Assembly: GCA_020060215.1 (NCBI GenBank)
Contig: JAGVAP010000061.1
Location: forward strand, 1 to 64,000
Origin: Deltaproteobacteria bacterium
GTDB taxonomy: Bacteria; Desulfobacterota; DSM-4660; Desulfatiglandales; HGW-15
Length of the DNA stretch: 64,000 bases
Reading direction: 5' to 3'
Shown piece after piece: positions 54,413 to 63,417 of this stretch (position 1 is its first letter; each line of letters begins with the position of its first letter). The notes under the pieces are model-generated. The model saw nothing but the letters and a program-made list of their open reading frames with translations, was not told where the DNA came from and did not search any database. Both the position numbers and the translations under genes were made by a program.

Positions 54413-54602
54413 GCGCGACTCCGCTGGATCTGGTTAAAAGCCGGGCAAGGGTAAGGGAAAACAGGGCTCAAGTCAAGTTTTGAGTCTTGAGTCACCCAGC
54501 GAAACGACTATGCCGTATGGATAATGAAATCGAGGTGAAGACATGATATATTTCGCCCCCATGGTCCGGCTGTCCCCTTTTGACGCCCATTGAGATGAGG
54601 TC

Positions 54603-55031
54603 ATGCGAATGTACGTTTTCCTGAAGAGATATGAGAGATTCATTATCCAGTCCCTGATGGTGATGATGGCGGTCGTGCTGGGGCTTGCCACCCTCGATCT
54701 CGGGTGGCTCATCATCAAGGACATCCTGAAGTCTCCCTACTTCCTTCTCAGCGTCGATGATTTGATCGAGATATTCGGGCTCTTCATGCTGGTGGTCATC
54801 GGCATCGAGCTGCTGGAGACCATCATGAAGACATACATCACCCAGGGCCAGCCCCACTATGAGGTCGTCCTGTCCGTGGCCATCATCGCCATCGCCCGGA
54901 AGGTCATCATCGTGGATGTAAAGGATGTCGGCAGCTGGACCCTGGTCGGAATCGCCGCCATCCTGATTGCCCTGACCCTCGGGTACTTCCTGATGAAAAG
55001 GAGTCAATCCGAAGACCAGCCGAAGAAATGA
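54603..55031 (+). CDS. PsiE-family (phosphate-starvation-inducible E) membrane protein
   Basis: A 142-residue protein with four membrane segments (about 13-35, 55-75, 87-104, 108-130). The internal segment GIELLETIMKTYITQGQPHYEVVL is characteristic of the PsiE family, as is AIARKVIIVD. Function is poorly known in the family. The ATG at 54603 has a weak ribosome site (gaggtc). It is followed by a stem-loop at 55202-55218 that may end its transcript. Confidence 0.8.
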   Translation: MRMYVFLKRYERFIIQSLMVMMAVVLGLATLDLGWLIIKDILKSPYFLLSVDDLIEIFGLFMLVVIGIELLETIMKTYITQGQPHYEVVLSVAIIAIARKVIIVDVKDVGSWTLVGIAAILIALTLGYFLMKRSQSEDQPKK

Positions 55032-55439
55032 TCCGCTTCCGGCTCGCCAGGGGTTCCCTCCCCCCCATCACTTCTCTCTCCATCCTCGTCCCTTTTTTCG
55101 ACGATTCCGGCACGCTGCGACCCCTTTTTCCCCTAAACCCCCATCCTCTGGTGGAGCAGTGTTCAGGGTCGTTGCAGATGAAGCGGCGAGTCGAGCTCAA
55201 GAGGTGCGCAACGCACCTGTCTTTTCAACCCCGGCGCATCGCCGGGATAGGCTACGGGAGAGATTTTGCCGAAGCGAGACCCGTCCTTGAGGGCTGGTCG
55301 CTACGGACTTGGAAGTCAGGTGACTTCGGAGGAGGAGGGTGCTCCAAGGCGGTGAATGTCACACCGTGTTACAAAAGTGTTCAAGGTTCGACCCTCGCCT
55401 GTCGATTTCAACGATAACAAGCAACGGGGAGGTCCGGTC
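55032..55439. other. 408-base region upstream of the first chemoreceptor
   Basis: It contains two perfect GC-rich hairpins (AGGTGCG/CGCACCT at 55202-55218 and CCCGGCG/CGCCGGG at 55230-55246) and then a G-rich stretch up to the ribosome site. A structured leader is possible; no known riboswitch could be matched. Confidence 0.45.
55202..55228 (+). terminator. Candidate terminator after the PsiE-like gene
   Basis: A perfect 7-base-pair stem, AGGTGCG/CGCACCT with a CAA loop, followed by GTCTTTTC. The T-tract is short, so strength is uncertain. Confidence 0.4.
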
Positions 55440-57149
55440 ATGGCTCTCAGGATGACATTAGGAAAGAGGATCGCATCGATCGTGCTGCTCATGCTGGTCC
55501 TGATCTCGGCGGTCGGCGCAGCCGGATACATCGGGCTGAGACAGGTCCTTGGGGTCACGGAGTTTTACAGGGAAGTCCAGGAACTGAGCAAGGGTGTCTC
55601 CGCCGTCCAGGGGGCCATGGAGCGTTACCTGCTTGCAAATGCCATGGACGAGCAAGGCGTGCAAGAAGGTATGATCAAGGAGATACGAGCGTGCCTCCAG
55701 GATGCCTCGAAAAAAGCGGAGGCGGTCAACGGAAGCAAGAACATCCATACGGAATGGAGAGAGCGGGTCGGTTCCATAGAAGAGAGGCTTCAGGATTATT
55801 CCCGCCTCATGAATAACTATTTCATCTCCGACGGATCCAAGAAGGAGATCCAGGGGAAAGTGGAGGCGCTCTTCGATCCTATGTTTGACGCGGTGAGCAA
55901 AGGAATACTCTGGTTCGACGAAGAGTTGAGCACGTTGAAGGTATTCAGGGGGATTTCCTCGGCCTACCTGAAAAAGAGCTCGGAAGAGAACTGGAGCAGC
56001 GCGGCCAAAGACCTGGAAGCCGCAGACAAGGCGATCGAAGCCTGGCAAAACAGGGTGAACGCGATGGAGCATATGCGTGACTCAGGCGCCGCCCTCAATC
56101 GCGCATACGAAGGCATCAAGAAGGGATTGGAAGAGCATCATGCAGTCGTCCTCCAGCAACGGGACCAAAGGGCCAAGATGGAGGGGTTGCGGAGCGAACT
56201 GGAAAAGATCTGTGATGATCTCGGACAAGCCAGCCTTGTAAACCTGCGCGGGCAGACCCGCAGCTCCGTCGCATTCATCTTCGGCTTTATCCTGACGGCC
56301 CTGGTCGTCGGGGTCGGTTATGCCACCTTTTCCGCCCGAAGGATCGTGGGGAGACTCCGGAACGTCATCGACGGGATCGCCGAAGGCGCCCAGCAGGTCT
56401 CCTCGGGTGCGGCCCAGGTCTCGGCGGCCAGTCAGTCCCTGGCGCGGGGGGCGTCGGAGCAGGCGGCCTCGATCGAAGAGACCTCTTCGTCTTTGGAAGA
56501 GATGTCTTCCATGACCGCGAACAATGCGGATCGCGCGGGCGAGGCCAACTCGCTCATACAGGAGGCCAAGGGGGTGGTGTCCGACACGAACACGACCATG
56601 TCCGAGCTGACTCGGTCCATGGAGGGGATATCGCGATCGAGCGAGGAGACCTCCAAGATCGTCAAGGCCATCGATGAGATCGCATTCCAGACCAATCTGC
56701 TGGCGCTGAACGCCGCCGTCGAGGCGGCCAGGGCCGGCGAAGCGGGGGCGGGTTTCGCCGTGGTGGCGGACGAGGTGAGAAACCTGGCGATGAGAGCCGC
56801 CGAGGCGGCCCGGAACACCTCCGGCCTCATCGAAGACACCATCAAGCGCGTGAAAGGGGGAGCCACCCTGGTGACCAGGGCCAACGATGCCTTCGCATCG
56901 GTGGCCGCAAGCGATGCGAAGGTGGCGGGCCTCGTGGGCGAAATCGCCGCTGCCTCCAAAGAGCAGGCCCAAGGCATCGAGCAGATCAACAAGGCGGTGG
57001 CTGCCATGGACAAGGTCGTTCAGCAGACCGCAGGGAGTGCCGAGGAGTCTGCCAGCGCCGCCGAGGTAATGAACGGACAGGCGGAGCAGATGAAGGGGTT
57101 CATCCGCGATCTGGCGGTACTGGTCTCGGGTGAACAGTCATTGAAATGA
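55440..57149 (+). CDS. Methyl-accepting chemotaxis protein (first)
   Basis: A 569-residue chemoreceptor. TM1 lies at about residues 12-35, a helical periplasmic sensor at 36-285 (four-helix-bundle type), and TM2 at about 285-308 ([20 protein letters not shown]). There is no clear HAMP; a short linker leads into the long signalling coiled coil. The hairpin tip [24 protein letters not shown] is at about 430-452. The ATG at 55440 has ggggagg 7 bases upstream. The signal is unknown. It is 357 bases from the rhodanese gene that starts the next operon. Confidence 0.92.
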   Translation: MALRMTLGKRIASIVLLMLVLISAVGAAGYIGLRQVLGVTEFYREVQELSKGVSAVQGAMERYLLANAMDEQGVQEGMIKEIRACLQDASKKAEAVNGSKNIHTEWRERVGSIEERLQDYSRLMNNYFISDGSKKEIQGKVEALFDPMFDAVSKGILWFDEELSTLKVFRGISSAYLKKSSEENWSSAAKDLEAADKAIEAWQNRVNAMEHMRDSGAALNRAYEGIKKGLEEHHAVVLQQRDQRAKMEGLRSELEKICDDLGQASLVNLRGQTRSSVAFIFGFILTALVVGVGYATFSARRIVGRLRNVIDGIAEGAQQVSSGAAQVSAASQSLARGASEQAASIEETSSSLEEMSSMTANNADRAGEANSLIQEAKGVVSDTNTTMSELTRSMEGISRSSEETSKIVKAIDEIAFQTNLLALNAAVEAARAGEAGAGFAVVADEVRNLAMRAAEAARNTSGLIEDTIKRVKGGATLVTRANDAFASVAASDAKVAGLVGEIAAASKEQAQGIEQINKAVAAMDKVVQQTAGSAEESASAAEVMNGQAEQMKGFIRDLAVLVSGEQSLK

Positions 57150-57506
57150 CGGAATAGTCCACCCGTCGCACGGTTCGTCCCTGAAAGACTCCCTTCCGCC
57201 CGCCACGGTTCCCTTGGGAATCCGTCCCGGTCCCACCCCTTTGGCCTTCGGGTCTTCTGCCGGAAATTCCACATGAAAAAGGTCCATGTCCAGCGAACAC
57301 ATCTGTCACTTTACGCTCCTGTAACATGTGACATTCCCCCCGACCTCCTCGTTGGCTGTGATTCCACTCAAGTATCTGGGAATACACCGGCTTTCAGAAA
57401 AATTCCGAAACTTGCCTGTTAGGCGCAGTTCTTGCTCAAAAGGAAGGCACCGAACGAATGGTGCGCCTGTCTATTGCGCACCTACCTTGAAAGGAGGAGT
57501 AGAGTC
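57150..57506. other. 357-base region with sigma-54-type promoter ahead of the rhodanese operon
   Basis: No gene is supported. It contains a sigma-54 promoter candidate (57419-57436) and a perfect 7-base-pair hairpin GGTGCGC/GCGCACC (57460-57466 with 57476-57482) in the leader just before the ribosome site. Confidence 0.5.
57419..57436 (+). promoter_or_regulatory. Sigma-54 promoter candidate of the rhodanese-MCP-VKOR operon
   Basis: TTAGGCGCAGTTCTTGCT fits the -24/-12 pattern: GG at 57422-57423 and GC at 57434-57435 with exactly ten bases between, and TTGC intact at the -12. Two positions of the -24 box differ from TGGCAC. Confidence 0.45.
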
Positions 57507-58082
57507 ATGGACAGGAGATTCAGAGAGTTCGCAGTGCAGTTTTGTATGGTCTTGGGGTTGGCGTTCCTGCTGGTTGGAACAGGGTTTGCAAAAGAGGTCA
57601 ACAAGGGGGAGATCCCCGCCGAGCACCTCACCAAATCGTGCAAGAAGATGCCCTGGGGTGTGGCCGTATGGGACCTGGATGAGGCGATCTCCGCCATGAA
57701 CAATGGCGAGAAGGTCCTGTGGATCGATACTCGGCCGGCCAGCTTCTTTGACAAAGGGACGGTTCGAGACGCCGTCTGCATGCTGTACGACAAGACCGGT
57801 CAGGGGGAAAACGATCTGGACGCCAAGAAGCTCGAAGAGGCCGTCAAGAAGGCCGGGCTCACCAAGGAAACGGCCAAGATCGCTTTCTTCTGCCAGGGGC
57901 CGGAATGCCACCGTAGCTACAACGCCGCATTCATGGCGGTCACCAGCTGGGGTTATTCGCCGCAGAACATCATCTGGTTCAGAGACGGTTACCCTGAGCT
58001 TTTCAAGCAGGTCAAGGCAAGCGCCGGTCTCAAGCGAAAGGCAAAGACCTACTTGAGCGACAGCGCCGTAAGCCAGCTTTAA
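57507..58082 (+). CDS. Exported rhodanese-domain protein
   Basis: A 191-residue protein with a Sec signal peptide (FAVQFCMVLGLAFLLVGTGFA) and one rhodanese domain. The conserved CH2A-like segment VLWIDTRPASFFDKG is at about 72-87; the active-site loop reads FFCQGPECHRS, with Cys at its start and the second Cys in the CxGxxC arrangement found in periplasmic rhodaneses of sulfur bacteria. It could carry sulfane sulfur in the periplasm. The ATG has aaaggagg 11 bases upstream. It is 66 bases before an MCP gene, and likely shares a transcript with it and the VKOR gene. Confidence 0.85.
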   Translation: MDRRFREFAVQFCMVLGLAFLLVGTGFAKEVNKGEIPAEHLTKSCKKMPWGVAVWDLDEAISAMNNGEKVLWIDTRPASFFDKGTVRDAVCMLYDKTGQGENDLDAKKLEEAVKKAGLTKETAKIAFFCQGPECHRSYNAAFMAVTSWGYSPQNIIWFRDGYPELFKQVKASAGLKRKAKTYLSDSAVSQL

Positions 58083-58147
58083 ATCCGAGCCTGGTTCCAT
58101 GGGCAGTGACCTGGAGTCGGGCGACATGGAAACGGGAGGAGGGTGTC

Positions 58148-59893
58148 ATGTATCGGAATCGGTCCATCAACTTCAAGATCATCAGCCTTTTCAGCGCATC
58201 ATGTCTCCTGCTGCTGCTGGTGACCGCCTGGATGCAGTACCGCCACATGGAGCTTTCCGATTCCGAGAGCGCCAGGGCTTTTCGCAAGAGCAACCTGCTG
58301 GTCCAGCAAAGCGTCCTCACCCAGCAGAATCGCATCCTTGACGAGGCCCTGATCTACATCCTGAATTACGCCGAGGTCACGAAGCTTGCCGAAAACCCGA
58401 GGGACGACAACGCCAGGCTGATCGTGAGCGGTATGTACACTTCTCTTGAACAAGAGAAAAACATGACGCGCTTCATCGTTTACGACAAGGAGTTCCAGGT
58501 CATTGCCCAGCACCACGAGAAATCTTTACCGGATCGCTCCAACCGGCTTGCCGGAAATCTCGAGCCGCTGTTCCGGGAGAGCGCGGCCAAACTCAACAAC
58601 GTGACCTACTACCGGGGAGCCGAAGGCGCGAACCCGCCGTTCCCGGTGGAATACTGCGGGGCCACGGTTCTCACCGACAAAAAAGACAAGCCCATCGGCT
58701 ATGTGGAGGTGGCCCTCCCTCCGGAGGCATGGGTCACAGAGATCTCGGAGCTCACCCGGATTCCGGCGGCGCTCCTCGACCCCCAGACGAACCGCTTTGT
58801 CTTTGCGTCCGATCCCCAACTCTACGAGGAGATCGGAAAGCAGCGGAAGGGAGCCCAGAACCGGGATGGGTCGGAGCGATATCGGATGGAAGGAATCCAT
58901 TACCTTTCCGACTGCATCCCGCTCCTTGGCCCGGACAAGGTCCCGGTTTCCTGGCTCTGGCTTACCCAGGACAATACCGGGCCGATGAAGGACCGGCAGA
59001 GGAGCATGATCCAGGGAACCCTGCTCTTCCTGGCCCTGAGCGCAGGCAGCATCGGTGTGGCCTGGTTTCTGCTCCGGCGAAGCATCATCCGTCCGGTGCA
59101 GACGGCTATCGATGGCCTGACGGAGAGTGTGCTCGAACTGAGCAAGGGGGCCGGTGAGATGCACGAATCCAGCCGCAGCCTCGCAGAGGGGGCGAATACG
59201 CAGGCGGCCTCCCTGGAGGAGACCTCCTCGACGCTGGAAGAGATCGCAACCACGACGCGGCAGAACGCCGAAAACGCGGGACAGGCCAACCAATTGATGC
59301 AGGGTGCCGCGGAGGTCGTTCAGCGGGCCACCGCTTCTTTCGGCTATCTCAGGTCGTCGATCCAGGGGATCGCCGAGGCCAGCAGCAAGACCTCCGGGAT
59401 CATCAAGACCATCGACGGAATCGCGTTCCAGACCAATCTGCTCGCACTCAACGCCTCGGTGGAGGCGGCCCGGGCCGGGGAGGCCGGCGCGGGATTCGCG
59501 GTGGTGGCCAACGAGGTCCGGAACCTGGCCCTGCGCGCCGCCGATGCGGCCCAAGACACATCCGGCCTGATCGAGGCCACGGTCACCAAGATCGAAGAGG
59601 GCCAGGAACGGCTCAAGGCGGCCGACCAGTCCTTGAGCGAGATCATCGACAGGACGGGAAAAGTGGGCGGCCTGGTCGGGGAGATCGCCTCGGCCTGCGC
59701 CGAACAGGCGGACGGGATCTCGCAGGTGAACCGCGCCGTTTCACAGATCGACCAGGTGATCCAGCAGAACGCGGTCAGCGCCAACGGCTCCGCCGACCTC
59801 TCTGCAGTGATGAACCATGGGGTAGGCCGGATTCAGGACCTGGTGGAGATGCTGGAGGCGGTCATCCGGGGCGGAGCCAAGGAACCGTCCTGA
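58148..59893 (+). CDS. Methyl-accepting chemotaxis protein (second, with periplasmic Cache-type sensor)
   Basis: A 581-residue chemoreceptor. TM1 is at about residues 10-30; the periplasmic region to about 295 looks like a Cache-type sensor (RFIVYDKEFQVIAQHH, CGATVLTDKKDKPIGYVEVALP). TM2 (GTLLFLALSAGSIGVAWFLL) is at about 298-317, followed by IRPVQTAIDGL and the signalling coiled coil with tip [22 protein letters not shown] near 440. The ATG has gggaggaggg upstream. Placed between a secreted rhodanese and a VKOR-thioredoxin fusion, it may sense a redox or sulfur signal, but that is inference from neighbours. Confidence 0.92.
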   Translation: MYRNRSINFKIISLFSASCLLLLLVTAWMQYRHMELSDSESARAFRKSNLLVQQSVLTQQNRILDEALIYILNYAEVTKLAENPRDDNARLIVSGMYTSLEQEKNMTRFIVYDKEFQVIAQHHEKSLPDRSNRLAGNLEPLFRESAAKLNNVTYYRGAEGANPPFPVEYCGATVLTDKKDKPIGYVEVALPPEAWVTEISELTRIPAALLDPQTNRFVFASDPQLYEEIGKQRKGAQNRDGSERYRMEGIHYLSDCIPLLGPDKVPVSWLWLTQDNTGPMKDRQRSMIQGTLLFLALSAGSIGVAWFLLRRSIIRPVQTAIDGLTESVLELSKGAGEMHESSRSLAEGANTQAASLEETSSTLEEIATTTRQNAENAGQANQLMQGAAEVVQRATASFGYLRSSIQGIAEASSKTSGIIKTIDGIAFQTNLLALNASVEAARAGEAGAGFAVVANEVRNLALRAADAAQDTSGLIEATVTKIEEGQERLKAADQSLSEIIDRTGKVGGLVGEIASACAEQADGISQVNRAVSQIDQVIQQNAVSANGSADLSAVMNHGVGRIQDLVEMLEAVIRGGAKEPS

Positions 59894-59929
59894 GCGCGGA
59901 TATCCGGCTGAACGCAGCAGGAGGACCCC

Positions 59930-60883
59930 ATGGCCACTCGTTCCCAAAAGATCTTCTCTTCCATGATGACCGGGCTCTTCGGACTGGGGCTGGCCTTTAC
60001 GCTCTATCTCTCCGCCCTTTCCACCTTCACCGAGGCGGGACTGCTTTGCGATCTCATGGGAAGCGATTGTCTCGGCGCCATCCATTCGGCCTATGGTCGT
60101 GTTATGGGGCTTTCAGTGGCCTCCCTGGGCCTCGGCTACTTTACGTTTCAGATGGTGCTTCTGGCGGCTGTCCGGGTCATGCAACATACCCCCGGCGCGG
60201 CCTTTCTCGCAAAAGTCCAAACGCTGGGCGCCACGGCGGCCATGGGGGTGAGTCTTTTCTTCGTCTATGTCCTGCAGTTTGTCCTGGATCAGGGTTGTGT
60301 CGCGTGCTACGGGGTCCATGCAGTCAATGCGGCGGTCCTTGCCCTTTGCCTCGTCAGGCACCTTGGGGAAAGAGAGACCCGTTCCGGCTTTTTCCCCGGC
60401 TTCTTGCCGTTCAGGCTCGAGTTGGCTTCCGCCCTCGCGATCCCCCTTCTCCTGGCGGCGAACGTCACGCTGGCTGCAGGTTTTCTGGAGTCCAAGATCC
60501 TCATCCAGGGCGAGCAGAAGAAGATTCGCGACAACCTGGACTACTATCGATACCTCCACCACTCCTCAACCCACCACTCCTTTACGGTCGCGCAGGACGA
60601 TGCGGTCATCGGCGAACCGGCCATTGCCCTGCACCAGATCGTGCTCCTCCACAAGGACGGCTGCGGCCACTGCCGGGCGGCGAAGGAAAAACTCACAGAG
60701 ATCGTTCAACGGTACGACAGGGCGGTCTACCTGGTCGTCAGGGAAGTGAGCCGCATGGCTCCATCCGAACTGGAACGGCTGCAGGTCCGGCAGGTCCCGG
60801 CCGTCTTCGTCGACGGCCGATTCGCTGAAGGATGGCAGGTCCCCGGGTTCCTGGACGCCTTCACCCTGGACTGCGGGTGCTGA
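59930..60883 (+). CDS. VKOR-family/thioredoxin-like fusion (disulfide-bond forming)
   Basis: A 317-residue membrane protein. Four or five membrane segments form a vitamin-K-epoxide-reductase domain with loop Cys40 and Cys47 (CDLMGSDC) and active-site Cys123-x2-Cys126 (GCVACYG). After a fifth segment (about 165-185) a periplasmic thioredoxin-like domain carries Cys245-G-H-Cys248. VKOR fusions of this kind oxidise DsbA-type partners with quinone, replacing DsbB. Such a protein would make disulfides in this anaerobe's periplasm, possibly in the rhodanese upstream. It follows the MCP by 36 bases. Confidence 0.88.
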   Translation: MATRSQKIFSSMMTGLFGLGLAFTLYLSALSTFTEAGLLCDLMGSDCLGAIHSAYGRVMGLSVASLGLGYFTFQMVLLAAVRVMQHTPGAAFLAKVQTLGATAAMGVSLFFVYVLQFVLDQGCVACYGVHAVNAAVLALCLVRHLGERETRSGFFPGFLPFRLELASALAIPLLLAANVTLAAGFLESKILIQGEQKKIRDNLDYYRYLHHSSTHHSFTVAQDDAVIGEPAIALHQIVLLHKDGCGHCRAAKEKLTEIVQRYDRAVYLVVREVSRMAPSELERLQVRQVPAVFVDGRFAEGWQVPGFLDAFTLDCGC

Positions 60884-61182
60884 CCCCCTGGAACCGCAGC
60901 CCTCCAATCCACCATCCACTTTTCGTCTGATTCGTCGACGTCCGCCGGTTCGGGGGTTCTCCTTTCGACGAGCAGGCGTCCGATGCAAGGCGCATCGATA
61001 TCCCGAGGAGCGAGTCGCAAAGACCCGTACGTCCCGGCAACCCTGCCCCGGCGTAAGCGAGGGACGAGGGCAACGCAGCAGAGGGTGGTCATGGTGAATC
61101 GCGGCCGCTCCGATCCATTTGACGGCATGAGGCCGACATGCTAAGAGAAGACGTCTAATCGTCAGAGAAACCGGCTGAGCAC
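60884..61182. other. 299-base spacer without a supported gene
   Basis: No coding sequence or promoter was recognisable with confidence. The stretch is G+C-rich; the next gene starts at an ATG without a strong ribosome site. Confidence 0.4.
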
Positions 61183-62850
61183 ATGAATTCTCCATACAAG
61201 CTGATATGCGTCGGCCTTCCGGATGGGTCATCCGAACTCCTCCACCGGGAACTGCCTCCGGGCTCATTCCAGATTCAAACCACCCGGGGTCTGGAGGAGC
61301 TGGTGGGGGCTCTCAAGCAGGGGATACCGGACCTGATCTTCATGTCTGCGGAGATCAAGGAATTCGATCCTTTTCTGCTGTGTGCGAGGCTTTCCAAAGG
61401 CGCTGCCGCCGTCCTCATGATCTCCGAGGCGCCGACTCGTGAGCTCCTCATCAAGGCGGCAAGGCACGGGGCCATGGATGTGCTGGTCAGTCCCTTCCAG
61501 CCCGGGACGGTCGGACCGAAGACCGACCGCGCCCTCGTGAAGATCGGAAAGAAAACACCTCCGGAAGGGCTGGAAAAAAAAGTCAATTTCGGTGTCGCCA
61601 AGTCTCCTTTCGACAAGGTGAAGGTCCTTGTCAAGAACGTGAAGGAGGTGCTGGCCCTTCCATTTGCGGTCGTCAAGATCATCCGCCTCTGCAACGACCG
61701 TTCGGCAAGCGCCTCGGATCTCGAGAAGCCGGTCCTGTCGGACCCTGCCATCGCAGCGATGATCATGCAACGGGCAAACTCCGCGGCCTATGCCGGAGTA
61801 GGCAAGGCCACCAACATCCAACGGGCGGTGATGAGGATCGGCATGAGGGCGACGAGAAACATCGCCGCATCCTTTTCGGTCTTCAAGCTGTTCTCCAGCG
61901 AGGAGAGGAGCTTCGGGTTCAACCGGATCTGGTTCTGGCTCCATTCTCTCACCACGGGAATCTGTGCTCAGAACCTGGCCACAATGCTCAAATACCGGCA
62001 GCCCGAAGACGCCTTCCTTGCCGGCCTTCTCCATGACATCGGCAAGATGGTGCTGGATGACTTCATGAACGAGGAGTTTCACAAGGCCCTTCGCACGGCC
62101 AATGCCGAATCCATTCCCATGTGCATGGCGGAAAAGGCCGTCTTCGAGGCGAACCACTCCTATATTGGTTCCAAAATATCGGAAGCCTGGGGGTTTCCAC
62201 CGGTGATCGCCGAGGGGATAGGACGTCATCATCTTTATGAAACGATTGCGGTGGAGAGCGGCCAGCTTTCCATGGGGGCAATCGTGTGTCTGGCCAACCA
62301 GATGGCCAAGGCCCTGAGGGCAGGCAGCGGCGGTGATCATCTTGCGGAGCGCGAGGCAGCGCCCCTCTGGAGGCAGCTTCCAGGGGGAATACCCTGGAAG
62401 ACAATCATCGAGAAGATCTTTGCAGAGCTGAAGGCCTACTCCGAGGTCCTTGAGATCCCGCCGGAGCAGTTCCAGACCGATCTTCCTCAGGAACAAAGAG
62501 GCAAGGTGGGCATCTTTGTCCCGCGCGGTGCGATCTATGGTCCACTCCTTCAGATGGCCTCGGTGCGGGAGGGCTTCGACCCCGTTCTTTTCTCATCTCT
62601 CGGCGACAACAACCTGAAAGACCAGGAATTCGCCGCAGTGATAGGGGATCTTACCGCCGTCCAGAAGAGCGAAGAGGCCATGCAGCTTTACGAGACCCTG
62701 GCCTCTCTCTCGGCAAGGACCATCATCCTTCCCCGTACCGACGGAAAGGAGAGGCCTTTCAACCTGGATTTCTTCTGGCTTGAAACCCAGATCGGAGCCC
62801 CCCCGTCAGGGTCCGAAACCAGGGGAGCCGGTGTGGAAGATGACGAGTAG
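61183..62850 (+). CDS. HDOD-domain protein with degenerate receiver domain
   Basis: A 555-residue protein. Residues 1-115 are like a response-regulator receiver, but the phospho-acceptor place is Ser55 (DLIFMSAEI) and the usual Lys near the end is replaced (LVSPFQPG), so it is likely not phosphorylated. Residues 145-350 form an HDOD domain (LPFAVVKIIRLCNDRSASASDLEKPVLSDPAI and HDIGKMVLDD). The last 130 residues are an unrecognised C-terminal domain. HDOD proteins take part in signal relay and motility control. It follows the chemoreceptor-redox operon by about 300 bases. Confidence 0.82.
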   Translation: MNSPYKLICVGLPDGSSELLHRELPPGSFQIQTTRGLEELVGALKQGIPDLIFMSAEIKEFDPFLLCARLSKGAAAVLMISEAPTRELLIKAARHGAMDVLVSPFQPGTVGPKTDRALVKIGKKTPPEGLEKKVNFGVAKSPFDKVKVLVKNVKEVLALPFAVVKIIRLCNDRSASASDLEKPVLSDPAIAAMIMQRANSAAYAGVGKATNIQRAVMRIGMRATRNIAASFSVFKLFSSEERSFGFNRIWFWLHSLTTGICAQNLATMLKYRQPEDAFLAGLLHDIGKMVLDDFMNEEFHKALRTANAESIPMCMAEKAVFEANHSYIGSKISEAWGFPPVIAEGIGRHHLYETIAVESGQLSMGAIVCLANQMAKALRAGSGGDHLAEREAAPLWRQLPGGIPWKTIIEKIFAELKAYSEVLEIPPEQFQTDLPQEQRGKVGIFVPRGAIYGPLLQMASVREGFDPVLFSSLGDNNLKDQEFAAVIGDLTAVQKSEEAMQLYETLASLSARTIILPRTDGKERPFNLDFFWLETQIGAPPSGSETRGAGVEDDE

Positions 62851-63136
62851 CCCTGCCAGAACCGGCCTGCCCATTATTTTGCGTCTGAGCCCAATACCGG
62901 GCTGGAATGATCGTATCCATTTCGCCCTTAAAGCAAAAAGACATTATCAATCAAACACTTGAATTTACCATCCTGTTGGCACATGCATTGCTTTGCTTCG
63001 CTTCCGTAAACAGAGGGTGGACGCCGGCGGACACATCGGGTGTCTTGGCGGTCACTATACCCACCTCGAGTGGAGGACCCGGCTCACGGGACACCCTGTC
63101 GGAGTTCACCTATCTTTAAAGAAGAAGGAGGTTGAT
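62851..63136. other. Regulatory spacer with a sigma-54 promoter before the UxaA-like genes
   Basis: No gene is supported. A near-consensus sigma-54 promoter is at 62976-62993, giving a leader of about 134 bases that contains a GGGTGTC/GACACCC pair around 63038-63098. Confidence 0.5.
62976..62993 (+). promoter_or_regulatory. Sigma-54 promoter of the UxaA-like operon
   Basis: TTGGCACATGCATTGCTT: GG at 62978-62979 and GC at 62990-62991 are separated by ten bases, and both TGGCAC and TTGCT boxes are exact. The expected start is near 63003, 134 bases before the first gene. An activator of the NtrC class is required, and one NtrX-like protein is encoded at 39193. Confidence 0.75.
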
Positions 63137-63415
63137 ATGGTTGATTTTCTGGTCCATGAAGCATCGGACAACGTGGGGGTCGCCACGAAGGACATCAAGT
63201 CGGGTGAGAGCGTCAAGGGGTTGTTCATGGACAGCCAAAAGGCAACGGAACTGAAGGCGCTCATGGACATCCCCCTTGGACACAAGATCGCCTTGAAGGA
63301 TCTGAAGACCGGCGACGGCGCGATCAAGTACGGGAACGACATCGGCAAGATCGTGGCCGACGTGAAAAAAGGCGAACATGTGCATATTCACAATCTCAAG
63401 ACAAGAAGGTGGTAG
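63137..63415 (+). CDS. UxaA-family lyase small subunit (SAF domain)
   Basis: A 92-residue protein consisting of one SAF domain, matching the N-terminal part of altronate dehydratase or the small subunit SuyA of (2R)-sulfolactate sulfo-lyase ([14 protein letters not shown] ... [16 protein letters not shown] ... [28 protein letters not shown]). The start ATG at 63137 follows gaaggagg. The partner large subunit follows two bases after its stop. Substrate of the split enzyme cannot be told apart by motifs: sulfolactate, altronate or another 2,3-dihydroxy acid. Confidence 0.85.
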   Translation: MVDFLVHEASDNVGVATKDIKSGESVKGLFMDSQKATELKALMDIPLGHKIALKDLKTGDGAIKYGNDIGKIVADVKKGEHVHIHNLKTRRW

Positions 63416-63417
63416 CG

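Noticed and set aside
55380..55395. ggttcgaccc sequence resembling a tRNA T-arm
   Set aside because: No acceptor or anticodon stem can be formed around it.
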